A DNA stretch of 64,000 nt. It comes from CAYVVD01 sp964454975 (GTDB lineage: Bacteria > Bacteroidota > Ignavibacteria > Kapaibacteriales > UBA2268). Location of the stretch: contig CAYVVD010000015.1 in the NCBI GenBank assembly GCA_964454975.1, positions 22,154 to 86,153 on the forward strand. The letters are read 5' to 3'. A program made the position numbers and the translations under genes. Every line of letters begins with the position of its first letter. Positions within the stretch are counted from its first letter, which is position 1. The notes beneath the pieces are model-generated. The model had not been told where the DNA came from. It did no database searches and was given only the letters and a program-made list of their open reading frames with translations. This document shows, piece by piece, positions 26,773-36,531 of this stretch.

Positions 26773-29709
26773 TTATTTCCTGTTAACAAGAAGCGTTTTA
26801 TTTATTATGTGTTCTCCTGCTTTAATCCTTACAAAATACAATCCGGGAGGGAATTCGGATGTATTGATATCAAAAGTTGAACCTATAAATCCTGCATTAC
26901 TCGCAACTTCGATTCCTGTGATTGAATAAACACTTATCGTTTTGGAGTAGCTTCCAAGAGAAGCAGGCATAGATAATCGGGTAAAATCTCCGGCAGGTTG
27001 GGGATACAAAGTTGTGAATATTCCAGGGTCTTCATCCACTCCGGTTATTAACATTCCAGTTTCAAAATCGTCAATATACCATCCTTCAGCGTTGCCAAAC
27101 GCATTTGATGCGAACCGGAACCGGATTATAACAGTATCGCCTGAATAGAAGTTTCCATCACGGTTTTTGCCAAGTACAAGGAGATTTTGACGGGTCCAGT
27201 CTTCAACGCTTAACTCACCGTCAAGCCAAAATGTCGGATAATCATCACTTGGTAGTGGGTATAATTGCTGCCAGGAATCAGCAAAGTCATAGGATACTTC
27301 TATAAAACAAGAATCTCTTGTGCTCAGGTCTGCAGCCAGCATGAAACTGATTGACTGTGCAGCTTTTTCAAGCTCATTCCCGACGGTTTTTTCATGCCTG
27401 ATATCAATCGGATTCAACCATAACTCGGCGTTATAAGAGTTTGGGTAATTCGCACCGGGTGATTCAGTAATTGAAGCGGGTAGCGAAAAAGAGAATTCGT
27501 TTGTAATTCCAAACTGGCCGGTTGCATGAAACAGATTACCAAAGTCTGAATTAAAGTCGAAAAACAATCCATTGTCAGCATCGGCAATGCTTAAAAATCC
27601 TGCAAAGGCGACCATAGGTTCGGAACGTTCACTTTCTTCGGACCATTCCTGCTCTTCAAAAAAACTATCAATTACACTTGCCTCAAAAGTATAATATCCC
27701 CTTTCCGGCATTTCAAAAATAAGCTCCTTATTTTTACCGGCGTCAGAAGCAGTTAGCCGGAACTCTTTTTTGCTGCCATCATCAGCATAAATAAATAGTT
27801 TATCCAGGTTTACAACCATGTTCTTGCCATCAGCCCTGTATTCCGGTAGTTTTACCCATAACTTTATTCCATTGTTATCCATCGGGCGCCAGCCAAGAAG
27901 CTCAGGTGAGTCCGGCTTTTTTGAACCGCCCGGGTAAGATGTGAGTACTCTTGCAAGGCTTGTGTCACCCGAACTTGCAGCTACAATTGAATATTTATAT
28001 TCTGAATATGGCACCAAACCTTCGTCATTATAGCTGTTTACGTCCGGGCGAAGTTCAGCAACTAATACACCATTTCGATAAATCACTATGTTGAAATCAT
28101 TAATATTTAATGATTTACCAAAGCTGCTCTCAAAATTAACATCCCAACCGAGTCTCAGTTTCTGTGGTTCATCAGATGAAAATTCAGACTCGAAATTCTC
28201 AACCGGAAGTGGTGCGTTTACATTAATTATGGCAGTGAATACATCATTGTCGAAGATGTTTTGCACTGCATTTCGCATATCAACCCAGGATGGGTATATG
28301 ATACCATCGTGAAAGGCAATTCCGTTGTAATCACCGGAAAAGACTCCTCCGAATGGATTTCGTGTCAAATCAAAGGGTATTTCCGAAACGCGCCTGTCAA
28401 TCCATGTTTCCCCGGCATCTGATGAAAAGCTTACCCAGCATTCAACCAGGTAATTATCAGGGTCTTCCCTGCTGTCCAGGTACATAATTGCTATATCCCC
28501 TGTTGTTTGGTCCACTGCCAGCCAGGGCCAGAACTGGTCATTTGCAGGATTCTCATGTATGATTTTTGTTTCAGTCCATGTTTCACCCTTATCAGTGGAT
28601 TTCGAAAAGAAAATATCAGGCGGATTATCCGCGGCCCAGCACAAATAAATATTACCTCCGTTCTGTCCTCCGCTCAGGTCAACATCCATCGAAGGATAGG
28701 CTTCAGCTCGGACAGTGCCTTTTACCGTATGCCGGAATTCCGGCTCTTCCCCGGTTCCGGAAATGTCCCTTGTTTCTCCGAATATTTCGTAGTTGTGGAT
28801 TATTTCAGGTTTTGAGAATGAATCGGCACCATCGTGTGATTTTGCGAAACCTACTCCATGCTCAACACCGTGGTTCCATACTACATAAACTTCGCCTTCC
28901 GGGCCTGTCCGGGCAAGCGGGAAACTCTGGCCGAATGTAGTGTCCTCAACACTGTTAGGCAGCCTGTCGCTAACAATTGAGGGCTCGCTCCAGCTGTTCC
29001 CTTTATCTGTTGATTTTGAGATTATTATCTGTGTTGAAGAATCATTGACCATCATTCGCTTCCAAGGGATATAGATATGATGGCGGTATGGTGATTCTTC
29101 AGCATTATCAACGTGTATATAATACTTGTCCTCGAATGGAGTATCGGGTTGAAACTCTCCGGTATGCTCAATAACCATTAAGTGTGGAGTCCAGGTTCTT
29201 CCTTCGTCTTCAGAACGGGCAACATAGATCCCGTTTCCTTTAAAGTATGAGTTTGTACCTTCAAAAGCTCCGTAGCACAAATATCCCGTACCGTCTTTAT
29301 CAAAAGCAACAGAAGGGTCGTTGCTTGAACGCCATTCTGCATATGGCCTGCCGAGGAATATATTTTCCCAGGTTAATCCGCCGTCATGCGAGACATACAC
29401 CTTTGCCTCGGAATCATTCCTGTAATCAACAGCGGAAGCAATCAGATTATCAGGGTTCATGGGATTTACAGCTATAGAAGATTCATTCTGAGTAGGAAAA
29501 GTTCCCTCTTCAATGATAATTGTATTCGAATTTAGAAAGATCGGATGTGCAGTGCTAAAGTCAAGAGGAAGCGTAACATAATTTACAGCACTCACTTTTG
29601 GAGTTGGGTGAGCGAATTCCATCCAGCGTTTGTGAGCTTTATGGACATTACTTACGTCAGTCCCTAAAAGAAAATAGGTTGATAAAATAAAAATCAGTGG
29701 GAGTTTCAT
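26773..29709 (-). CDS. Sialidase-like BNR-repeat protein with T9SS sorting domain
   Basis: 978 residues with a signal peptide (residues 1-17). Five Asp-box (S-x-D-x-G-x-x-W) motifs lie at about residues 106, 163, 233, 373 and 427, giving a six-bladed beta-propeller of the sialidase/exo-alpha-glycosidase fold. A fibronectin-III-like domain follows (about 510-620). A jelly-roll-like module with 'GWYIDDFE' (about 740-890) is next, then a type-A T9SS sorting domain ('LYPQPAGDF' to 'LLVNRK'). The protein should be exported by the SprA route. Asp boxes alone do not prove hydrolase activity; I could not identify the Arg triad and Tyr/Glu pair of true sialidases, so substrate and catalysis stay open. 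Confidence 0.85.
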   Translation of the reverse strand: MKLPLIFILSTYFLLGTDVSNVHKAHKRWMEFAHPTPKVSAVNYVTLPLDFSTAHPIFLNSNTIIIEEGTFPTQNESSIAVNPMNPDNLIASAVDYRNDSEAKVYVSHDGGLTWENIFLGRPYAEWRSSNDPSVAFDKDGTGYLCYGAFEGTNSYFKGNGIYVARSEDEGRTWTPHLMVIEHTGEFQPDTPFEDKYYIHVDNAEESPYRHHIYIPWKRMMVNDSSTQIIISKSTDKGNSWSEPSIVSDRLPNSVEDTTFGQSFPLARTGPEGEVYVVWNHGVEHGVGFAKSHDGADSFSKPEIIHNYEIFGETRDISGTGEEPEFRHTVKGTVRAEAYPSMDVDLSGGQNGGNIYLCWAADNPPDIFFSKSTDKGETWTETKIIHENPANDQFWPWLAVDQTTGDIAIMYLDSREDPDNYLVECWVSFSSDAGETWIDRRVSEIPFDLTRNPFGGVFSGDYNGIAFHDGIIYPSWVDMRNAVQNIFDNDVFTAIINVNAPLPVENFESEFSSDEPQKLRLGWDVNFESSFGKSLNINDFNIVIYRNGVLVAELRPDVNSYNDEGLVPYSEYKYSIVAASSGDTSLARVLTSYPGGSKKPDSPELLGWRPMDNNGIKLWVKLPEYRADGKNMVVNLDKLFIYADDGSKKEFRLTASDAGKNKELIFEMPERGYYTFEASVIDSFFEEQEWSEESERSEPMVAFAGFLSIADADNGLFFDFNSDFGNLFHATGQFGITNEFSFSLPASITESPGANYPNSYNAELWLNPIDIRHEKTVGNELEKAAQSISFMLAADLSTRDSCFIEVSYDFADSWQQLYPLPSDDYPTFWLDGELSVEDWTRQNLLVLGKNRDGNFYSGDTVIIRFRFASNAFGNAEGWYIDDFETGMLITGVDEDPGIFTTLYPQPAGDFTRLSMPASLGSYSKTISVYSITGIEVASNAGFIGSTFDINTSEFPPGLYFVRIKAGEHIINKTLLVNRK

Positions 29710-30015
29710 TTTTTAGCCTTTTATGAATATTATTTCATTAATATTAACATGTGGAATTTAACAAGCAATAACGACATAAATGTGTAAGAAAGCACACATA
29801 TTGCCTGATATTTCAGAAATTACGAATCTTTATATACAATTCACAGAATAAAAATATAATATTAACAATCAGATCAGGATAACAATGATATATCCGCCTG
29901 TATTACCAACTACTTACGCCGATTACTTAAAATTAATTATTGTTTTTCTTTTTTAAATTAAATTATATTCTTATCTTTAGAATAGTATTTTGGCACAATA
30001 ATTTCTTGGTATGGC
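29710..30015. other. Divergent intergenic region, A+T-rich
   Basis: 306 bp between the start of the sialidase-like gene (minus) and the DUF3109 gene (plus). Promoters for both must lie here. I see no hairpin with a T-run, no RNA gene and no convincing small ORF. Confidence 0.5.
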
Positions 30016-30594
30016 TTGTACTCAATTGACAACTTACTGCTCGATGAAGAAATAGTACACACAAATTTCACATGCGACCTTGAGAAATGCAAGGGGGCAT
30101 GCTGCACTTTCCCGGGTGAGAACGGGGCGCCGCTTTTGGACGATGAGATTGAAATAATAAGCAAAGCGGCAAAAGAAGCTAAAAAATACTTGAGCAAAAA
30201 GTCGCTGGAAGTACTTGAATCAAAGGGATTCTACGATGGGAGAGCAGGCAGGTACACTACGGTATGCATCAATAAACGAGACTGCGTATTTGTTTATTAT
30301 GATGGGGATATTGCAAAATGCGCCCTCGAAAAAGCATACTTCGCCGGTGAATCAGAATTCAGAAAGCCACTGTCCTGTCATCTTTTCCCTGTCAGATTGG
30401 GTAACCTCGGTGGAAAATATCTCTACTATGAGAAGATTGACGAGTGCCGTCCGGGGGTAAAGCTCGGAAAATCAATTGACATGCCCATGCTTCGATTCCT
30501 TGACGACTCGCTGATACGTCTTCTCGGATTAGAAGGATATCAAAAACTCGTGGTATTTGCCGAATCAAAAGAAAAAAATGCGAATGGGGATTAA
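30016..30594 (+). CDS. DUF3109 family Cys-rich protein
   Basis: 192 residues with the DUF3109 hallmark 'FTCDLEKCKGACC' (Cys20, 25, 29, 30), later Cys in 'TTVCINKRDC', 'AKCALEKA' and 'LSCHLFPVR', and 'IDECRPG'. The Cys spacing suggests a metal or Fe-S centre, as in the related YkgJ/zinc-iron-chelating families. The function is unknown. The start is uncertain: TTG at 30016 is used here; the frame is open only back to 29986 and contains no ATG. It ends 28 bp before rpoN, so the two are probably co-transcribed. Confidence 0.88.
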   Translation: MYSIDNLLLDEEIVHTNFTCDLEKCKGACCTFPGENGAPLLDDEIEIISKAAKEAKKYLSKKSLEVLESKGFYDGRAGRYTTVCINKRDCVFVYYDGDIAKCALEKAYFAGESEFRKPLSCHLFPVRLGNLGGKYLYYEKIDECRPGVKLGKSIDMPMLRFLDDSLIRLLGLEGYQKLVVFAESKEKNANGD

Positions 30595-30622
30595 TTGCTG
30601 TCTTTACTTTTTGGGGGAGTAA

Positions 30623-32356
30623 ATGAAATTATCACTTGACCTGAGGACCTCGTTAACGCAGACGTTAACACCTCAGCAAATTCAATACCTGAAGCTGTTG
30701 CAGCTGCCGCTCGTGCAGCTTGAGCAACACGTAATGCAGGAAATCGAACAAAACCCTATGCTTGATGACGGTAATGCCTCGGATGAAATTTTCAGCAGCA
30801 TTATTAGCGACGATGATGAATACAACCCTGCTCCCCAATCTTCAGAACCAAGTGGAGATTTTGAGAACAAAGAACCCAAAGAAAATCCCGAACCGAGAGA
30901 CTTGATTGACGATCAGGGCGACCCCTTTGAATTCCACAATATGATTTGGGAAGAAACAAAGGATTACACCAGCCTTAACAAATACAGTCAAAACGATGAT
31001 GAAGACAGCGAATATTTCCAGATTAGGGATAATACTTCTTTTTCTGAAGACCTGATGCAGCAGCTTAGTATGCTTTACCTTAGCCGCGAGGAATTATTCC
31101 TTGGCGAAATAATAATCGGTAACCTTGATGATGACGGCTATCTCCGCCGCGACCTGGGTGAAATAGTCGATGAGACAAACAACATGATTGCCGAATTCAA
31201 TTTTGACATTGAGCAAAAGCAGGAAGAATTAAGGATTAGCCAAAACGGCTCAGGTAATCCTGCAAAGAAATATTCACTTGGTAATGACAGCCTGACAGCT
31301 CTTGATACAATTATCGAGAAAAATCCAGAAATAGCATCATCACTAGACTCAAACTACCTCGATTTAACTAATAAAATCAGGAACGGCACAAACGGTACTC
31401 ATAAGATGATGCCGATTGACCTGAATACTGCCGAGCGTGTATTGAGCCTTATCAGACAGTTGGACCCGCCGGGTGTTGGGTCTCGGGATGTCCGTGAATG
31501 CCTGCTGGCACAATGCAAAGCAGTGGTGAAACCCAATGCTGCCCAAAAACTTGCAACGATGATTCTTGAAGAAGCCTACGATGCTTTCGCAAAGAAACAT
31601 TATCACGTTATCAAGAGGCAGCTCGGAGTTAGTGAAGACTACATACGCGAAGCTATAGAAGTGATTCGCAAGCTGAATCCACGCCCCGGTGGAAGCGATT
31701 ACCAAAACGAAATGAACACCGTTATCCCGGATTTTACTATTAGCCGAGATGAGGAAACAGATGAACTGCTCATTTCATTGAACGACAATATGCTCCCGGT
31801 ACTAAAGCTGAACTCAGCATATGAAAAGCTTAAAAAGGAGGCTCAGTATAAAAAATTTAACAAGGACACTAGAGAATGGATCAGAAACAAGTATGAAGAT
31901 GCTAAGTTTCTTATCCAGGCTATCCGCCAGCGCAAGAGTACAATGCTTAAGGTAATGACAGCGATAGCTCATCTGCAGGAAGAATTTTTCTACGAAGGCG
32001 ACCAGGCGCTTAAACCGCTTATTTACAAAAATGTTGCAGAGGAAACCGGCTTGGATATATCAACTGTTTGCCGTATTGTTAATAATAAGTACGTAATGAC
32101 TGACTTCGGGACTTACGAGCTGAAATACTTCTTTAGCGAAGCGCTTCCTAATGAGGATGGAGAAGAAGTTGCAACACGGGTGATAAAACAGAAGCTGCGC
32201 GATATTATTGATGAGGAAAATAAGAAAAAGCCATACAGCGATGATAAATTGTCCGCTATGCTTAAGGAGTACGGCTATAACGTTGCTCGCAGGACAGTCG
32301 CCAAGTACCGGGAGCAAATGAAAATCCCGGTTGCAAGGCTTAGAAAAGAGTTATAA
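30623..32356 (+). CDS. rpoN: RNA polymerase sigma-54 factor
   Basis: 577 residues. Region I is Gln/Leu-rich ('LTQTLTPQQIQYLKLLQLP', 11-29) and contacts the AAA+ activator. An acidic region II (about 50-140) follows, then the core-binding domain, the helix-turn-helix region, and the RpoN box 'ARRTVAKYRE' near the C-terminus that reads the -24 promoter element. Sigma-54 holds polymerase closed until an NtrC-type activator hydrolyses ATP. No NtrC-type activator is visible in this window. A GGGGGAG ribosome site precedes the ATG. Confidence 0.97.
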   Translation: MKLSLDLRTSLTQTLTPQQIQYLKLLQLPLVQLEQHVMQEIEQNPMLDDGNASDEIFSSIISDDDEYNPAPQSSEPSGDFENKEPKENPEPRDLIDDQGDPFEFHNMIWEETKDYTSLNKYSQNDDEDSEYFQIRDNTSFSEDLMQQLSMLYLSREELFLGEIIIGNLDDDGYLRRDLGEIVDETNNMIAEFNFDIEQKQEELRISQNGSGNPAKKYSLGNDSLTALDTIIEKNPEIASSLDSNYLDLTNKIRNGTNGTHKMMPIDLNTAERVLSLIRQLDPPGVGSRDVRECLLAQCKAVVKPNAAQKLATMILEEAYDAFAKKHYHVIKRQLGVSEDYIREAIEVIRKLNPRPGGSDYQNEMNTVIPDFTISRDEETDELLISLNDNMLPVLKLNSAYEKLKKEAQYKKFNKDTREWIRNKYEDAKFLIQAIRQRKSTMLKVMTAIAHLQEEFFYEGDQALKPLIYKNVAEETGLDISTVCRIVNNKYVMTDFGTYELKYFFSEALPNEDGEEVATRVIKQKLRDIIDEENKKKPYSDDKLSAMLKEYGYNVARRTVAKYREQMKIPVARLRKEL

Positions 32357-32372
32357 TACGCAGGATAAACGT

Positions 32373-33488
32373 TTGACCGATTTAATTGCTTCAGTCGAAT
32401 CTACTTTAAGGCCTATGCTTACAGGCCTCCCCCCAAAATTTTTTATAAAGCTTTATTCATCTGGAAGGAAATCCTTTCTAAAGTACCTTGTTAAAGACCT
32501 CCCTGGCCAACGATTCTTGCCTTTGAGTGAATACAGGTTAAAGCTCTGGGGATTGGACTTTGCCTGCGGGCTTTTCAATGCAGCGGGAATGTTCAAACTT
32601 GGCGAAGGGTATGAGCTTTGTGCAAGCCAGGGAGCCGGGGCATATCTTGCCGGAACTTCTACTTACACGCCTCGTGTCGGAAATTCATTAAACGGGGTTA
32701 CTCACCCCTTCTGCCCGTATCCACATTCAGGGGCTGCATCCAACTGGATGGGACTGCCAAACAACGGCCATCGCTGGCTCGCTAAGCAATTATCAGAAAT
32801 TGAAAAGAAGCCTTATTGCCCTGTGGGAGTCAGCCTGAGCGGAGATCCAGGATTGCCGGACAATGAAGTTGTTTCAGGACTGATCGAAGGATTTCAATTA
32901 TTTGACAAAGCAGATGTTGATTTCATTGAACTAAACGAGAGCTGCCCGAACGTAAGCCACGAACATAGCGAAACAGACAGTTCCGGGCTTGAGAAAGGTT
33001 TGATAAACAGGCTGGAAGCAATCAGTGATAAATTCTTAAAGCAAAGGGGCAGAAACCTACCAGTAATAATTAAATTATCCAATGATACAGATCCTGCCTT
33101 GGTCGAGGCTTTTATAAATCTTGCCGCAGAACTTGGATTCAATGGTGTGAATTTTGGTAATACTTCTGTCAATTATGAAAGGCACATAGCCAAAATCGAT
33201 GACAAGGACAGGCAAAATTTCGAATTTTTTGTTTCTAAATATGGTGGTGGAATCAGCGGAAGACCTTTAAGCCGGGTATCGCTCAATTTATCATCTCACG
33301 CTGTTGAAATTGTCAGTAAAATAAACATTACCCGGGAATTTCATATCATCCGAACCGGTGGTATAGAAAAAAGGGAGGAATTGGACTCCTCCATCGAAAA
33401 CGGAATTTTACTCAACCAGTGGTTTACAGGCTACTTTGATGCTTTTGCAGAAAACGGCCACAAGCTCTACCGCCGTTTATTCCCTTAA
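32373..33488 (+). CDS. Dihydroorotate dehydrogenase-like FMN protein
   Basis: About 371 residues from the TTG at 32373, which has CAGGA 8 nt upstream; the frame is open back into rpoN, but the earlier TTG at 32331 lacks such a site. DHOD-type barrel features are 'FACGLFNAAGMF', 'VGVSLSGD', 'DFIELNESCPNVSHE', 'VIIKLSND', 'GVNFGNTS', 'GGGISGRPL' and 'IIRTGGI' (phosphate-binding end). In true class 2 DHODs the sequence around the catalytic base differs ('NVSSPNT'), so the substrate may not be dihydroorotate. There are no other pyrimidine genes nearby. It runs tail-to-tail into the M28 peptidase gene with a 4-bp overlap. Confidence 0.8.
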   Translation: MTDLIASVESTLRPMLTGLPPKFFIKLYSSGRKSFLKYLVKDLPGQRFLPLSEYRLKLWGLDFACGLFNAAGMFKLGEGYELCASQGAGAYLAGTSTYTPRVGNSLNGVTHPFCPYPHSGAASNWMGLPNNGHRWLAKQLSEIEKKPYCPVGVSLSGDPGLPDNEVVSGLIEGFQLFDKADVDFIELNESCPNVSHEHSETDSSGLEKGLINRLEAISDKFLKQRGRNLPVIIKLSNDTDPALVEAFINLAAELGFNGVNFGNTSVNYERHIAKIDDKDRQNFEFFVSKYGGGISGRPLSRVSLNLSSHAVEIVSKINITREFHIIRTGGIEKREELDSSIENGILLNQWFTGYFDAFAENGHKLYRRLFP

Positions 33489-35299
33489 TCTCTTTCCACA
33501 AGAGTAACCTTCAATATTCTTTCTGCTTGGTAATTATGGCCGTGCAGTACTTTCACGTTAAGGACATCGCCCGGTTTGTGTTCGCGGATTTTATACATGA
33601 AATCGTACAAGTTTTTAATTAAAGTACCATCAATCTCCACAATCACATCGTCCTTTTTAAGGCCTGCTTTTTCGGCGGGGCTTCCGGCAGAAGTACCGGA
33701 TATAAGACAACCGAGTTTTGTTTCTTCGAAACTCGGAACTATGCCAAACCAAACATCCGTGCCATACCGCTTCCCCTCTTTTGAAGGCTCTTTCATCTGA
33801 ACTTTTACATAATCCGGTCTGTGTGCCATCCCGGCTATCTCACGGGATGCAGATTCAACTAAATCCAGCAGGTGCGACAAACCATCGTAATTAATTTTGT
33901 CCCAATCGTCATTCGGGTGATGATAGTCGCCGTGTACACCGGTGAAAAAGTGTAAAACAGGAATTTCTTCCTTATAAAAAGATGTGTGGTCGCTGGGGCC
34001 GAAACCATCGCTCAGTTTGTGAATATCTATTGAATCGCGAATGCTGAGTGAATCCATCAATGAAGCAAACGAATTTGATGTTCCGATACCAAAGATTTTG
34101 ATTTTATTGTCTCGAAGCCTGCCAACCATATCAAGATTTAGCATAGCCCTTACTTTTGAATTAGGTATTAATGGGTTCGTGGCATAATGTGACGAGCCAA
34201 GCAAACCCATTTCTTCGCCGCTGAATGCCATGAATATGGCGGATACAGGTATTGGATTTTCCTTAATCCTGCGGGCAAGCTCGATAATTCCTGCAACGCC
34301 TGATGCATTGTCGTCAGCGCCGTTATGTATCAGCTTTTTCTTGCCCCTGTAAGTAGATGACGGCCCGCCATAGCCCAGATGGTCGTAGTGTGCGCCAATG
34401 ATGATGTATTCATCCTGATATTTAGTACCTCTTATCATTCCAAACACATTGTCGGTAGAGGTGTACTCATCTTCCAAATTAACACTTATATTCATCGTAA
34501 TATTAGGGAGGACAAAGCTGTTTGGAGTTTTAGTCTCAACGATTTCTTTTTGAATAGGATAGAGCTGTTGCTTGCGGGGGAAGATTTCTGCAAGGCCGTT
34601 GCGCATAGCCTGAATTGCGATAATACCCGAATTTGCCCCAAGGTTTTCGTAAGTTGGTTTCATCAGGACGTGCGAAGAATCTCCGCCGAATTTTACAAGC
34701 ACAATCGCACTTGCCCCATGGTCGCGCGCATTTGTAGCTTTGTAGCGCAAACTTGCGTACCTGGCAAAATCACCTTTTTCTTCCTCTCCGTCAGGTGAAT
34801 CCATCACAACTATTACGATTTTATCCTTAACATCTATACCTGCATAATCATCATAATTCATGTCAGGAGCGCTAATGCCAAACCCGGCAAATACTATTTC
34901 CCCCGATGCCTGGCCATTTTCACTGAAACCAAGAGGTGTCCAGTTTGTATCAATATACCAGTTCTTACGAACCGGCCTGATTCTGTCCATTGGTACGCCG
35001 AGGCGCGGAGTAATTACATCAAAGCTGACTGAATTTGTCTCTTCGGGAACATTTTTGCCGATTTTAACATCGAATGCCTGCCTGTATGCGCCACCAACAG
35101 GCTCCAGTCCTATCTCCTTAAACTGTGTTTCGATATAAGTAGCTGCTTTGGCAATACCGGGTGTTCCGGGAAATCGGCCTTCCAGTTCATCTGAAGCAAG
35201 GTATTTAATATGCTCTGTTAGATCTTCTTCTTCCCGGGCTAGTAACAATGAAGCAAATACCATCAGAAAGGCAAGAGCGAAGTATTGAATTCGGTTCAT
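33485..35299 (-). CDS. Secreted M28 family aminopeptidase with PA and PDZ domains
   Basis: 604 residues with a signal peptide (about 1-21). A PA (protease-associated) insert lies at about 130-260. The M28 di-zinc peptidase core follows, with ligands in 'GAHYDHLGYGG', 'NGADDNASG', 'FSGEEMGLLG' (catalytic Glu and ligand Glu), 'NLDMVGR' and 'GDYHHPND'. A PDZ domain occupies about 515-600 ('GSPAEKAGLKKDDVIVEIDG'). This is a periplasmic or outer-surface zinc exopeptidase that trims N-terminal residues. It lacks a T9SS tail. It is a single gene, convergent with the DHOD-like gene. Confidence 0.92.
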   Translation of the reverse strand: MNRIQYFALAFLMVFASLLLAREEEDLTEHIKYLASDELEGRFPGTPGIAKAATYIETQFKEIGLEPVGGAYRQAFDVKIGKNVPEETNSVSFDVITPRLGVPMDRIRPVRKNWYIDTNWTPLGFSENGQASGEIVFAGFGISAPDMNYDDYAGIDVKDKIVIVVMDSPDGEEEKGDFARYASLRYKATNARDHGASAIVLVKFGGDSSHVLMKPTYENLGANSGIIAIQAMRNGLAEIFPRKQQLYPIQKEIVETKTPNSFVLPNITMNISVNLEDEYTSTDNVFGMIRGTKYQDEYIIIGAHYDHLGYGGPSSTYRGKKKLIHNGADDNASGVAGIIELARRIKENPIPVSAIFMAFSGEEMGLLGSSHYATNPLIPNSKVRAMLNLDMVGRLRDNKIKIFGIGTSNSFASLMDSLSIRDSIDIHKLSDGFGPSDHTSFYKEEIPVLHFFTGVHGDYHHPNDDWDKINYDGLSHLLDLVESASREIAGMAHRPDYVKVQMKEPSKEGKRYGTDVWFGIVPSFEETKLGCLISGTSAGSPAEKAGLKKDDVIVEIDGTLIKNLYDFMYKIREHKPGDVLNVKVLHGHNYQAERILKVTLVERD

Positions 35300-35359
35300 T
35301 TTGATACAATTATTTATTTATAAAACTAAGGGCTATAAAAATGCGTAATAAAGTTTTTT

Positions 35360-36373
35360 TTATTGCAATTTCGAGGAGAGATTATTAATCTTTTCCGTCA
35401 GGGTTTTATAAATTGTTGGTAATGCTTCCTTTAAGCTTTCAATACCACTTTCTATGACGGTTTCGGGCATTGAGGGAGCGAGAGCTGTTGCAGGGTCTTG
35501 CACAATCAGGGTGCCTTTAACCGAGCTTATCTGGGCTGCGCCCTTAGCTGCATCCCTTCCAAGCCCTGTTAGTACAACACCGACCGAATATTTGCCAAAT
35601 GCATTAGCGACACTTGAAAACAACTGATCAGCAGACGGGCGGACATAGTTTTCTTTTGGGCCGTCATCCAGAATTATTTCAAAAGTCTTAGAGTCAATTT
35701 TCATGTGCTTGTCGCCAGGTGCAATATATATCTCTCCCCGGTCAGGAACTTTTCCTGAATATGCTATGTTTATCTTGTGCCCTGTTTCAAGCTCCAGCCT
35801 GTTAGAAAATGTTTCGAGCATCCATGCAGGGCCATGCTGGACGATAAAATAAGCGGCATTTAAGTTTTTTGGCAGTTTCTTTAATATTTCGATGAGTGCA
35901 GGCGGGCCGCCAGTACTTGTTGCAATACATACACCAACAAATGGTGGGTTGGTTGATATTTCACGTTTTACAATACTTTTGAGGCTTACACCGGGCATTT
36001 TCTGGAGTCGCCGCTCAAGGGCATCCTGCAACCTGGTTAGGAGTTCATCTATGTCGAGTGGTTTTGCAATATAATCATCAGCACCGGATTCGAGGGAATA
36101 AGACCTCGCATTCTCGGATACAAGCGCTGTAATCATAATTATCAAGGGAGACTTGCCGCCCCTGTTGCGGATTGTCTGGATCAGCTCGATTCCGTCCATG
36201 CGAGGCATCATCCAGTCGGTAAGGATTGCATCAAAGCTGTGGCTGTCAATTAATCCAAGGGCATCAAGTCCGTTGTTGGCGACAGTAACGTCATAACCGG
36301 CTTTCCCCAGTACTCTTTTCAAAAGTATGGCATTTGTCAGTTCATCTTCTACTACTAATACTTGTGGGTTCAA
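35360..36373 (-). CDS. CheB-type response regulator (receiver plus methylesterase domain)
   Basis: 337 residues: an N-terminal receiver (phospho-acceptor Asp53 in 'LTDWMMPRMDG', Lys104 in 'AKPLD') joined by a linker to a CheB methylesterase domain. The Ser-His-Asp triad is intact: Ser153 (ATSTGGP), His180 (IVQHGP) and Asp274 (GLGRDAAKG). CheB removes methyl groups from chemoreceptors or related signalling proteins. No CheR, CheA or receptor gene is in the window, so it is an orphan here and its target is unknown. It lies between a peptidase gene and a terminator. Confidence 0.93.
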   Translation of the reverse strand: MNPQVLVVEDELTNAILLKRVLGKAGYDVTVANNGLDALGLIDSHSFDAILTDWMMPRMDGIELIQTIRNRGGKSPLIIMITALVSENARSYSLESGADDYIAKPLDIDELLTRLQDALERRLQKMPGVSLKSIVKREISTNPPFVGVCIATSTGGPPALIEILKKLPKNLNAAYFIVQHGPAWMLETFSNRLELETGHKINIAYSGKVPDRGEIYIAPGDKHMKIDSKTFEIILDDGPKENYVRPSADQLFSSVANAFGKYSVGVVLTGLGRDAAKGAAQISSVKGTLIVQDPATALAPSMPETVIESGIESLKEALPTIYKTLTEKINNLSSKLQ

Positions 36374-36473
36374 CGGATTTTAGTATTATTTTGCAATTAT
36401 TAGGGCAAAATACGAAATCTGCAATAGATAAAACATCAAAATCGGGATAAAAAACTCTTAGAGGGTTCTCCAA

Positions 36474-36516
36474 CAAAAAACTCTGACAGGGTTTCGAACA
36501 CTGTCAGAGTTTTATT
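36474..36516. terminator. Bidirectional terminator after the M16 peptidase pair
   Basis: AACTCTGACAG (36479-36489) pairs with CTGTCAGAGTT (36501-36511) with an 11-nt loop. It is flanked by A6 on the left and TTTTA on the right, so it can stop both strands. It lies 16 nt past the stop of the M16 gene at 36532. The core ACTCTGRCAGGG reappears twice near 40090-40127. Confidence 0.88.
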
Positions 36517-36531
36517 AATATCAAGTCGCTA

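Noticed and set aside
30623..33488. Pyrimidine biosynthesis operon suggested by the DHOD-like gene
   Set aside because: No other pyr gene is nearby and the active-site segment differs from true DHODs.
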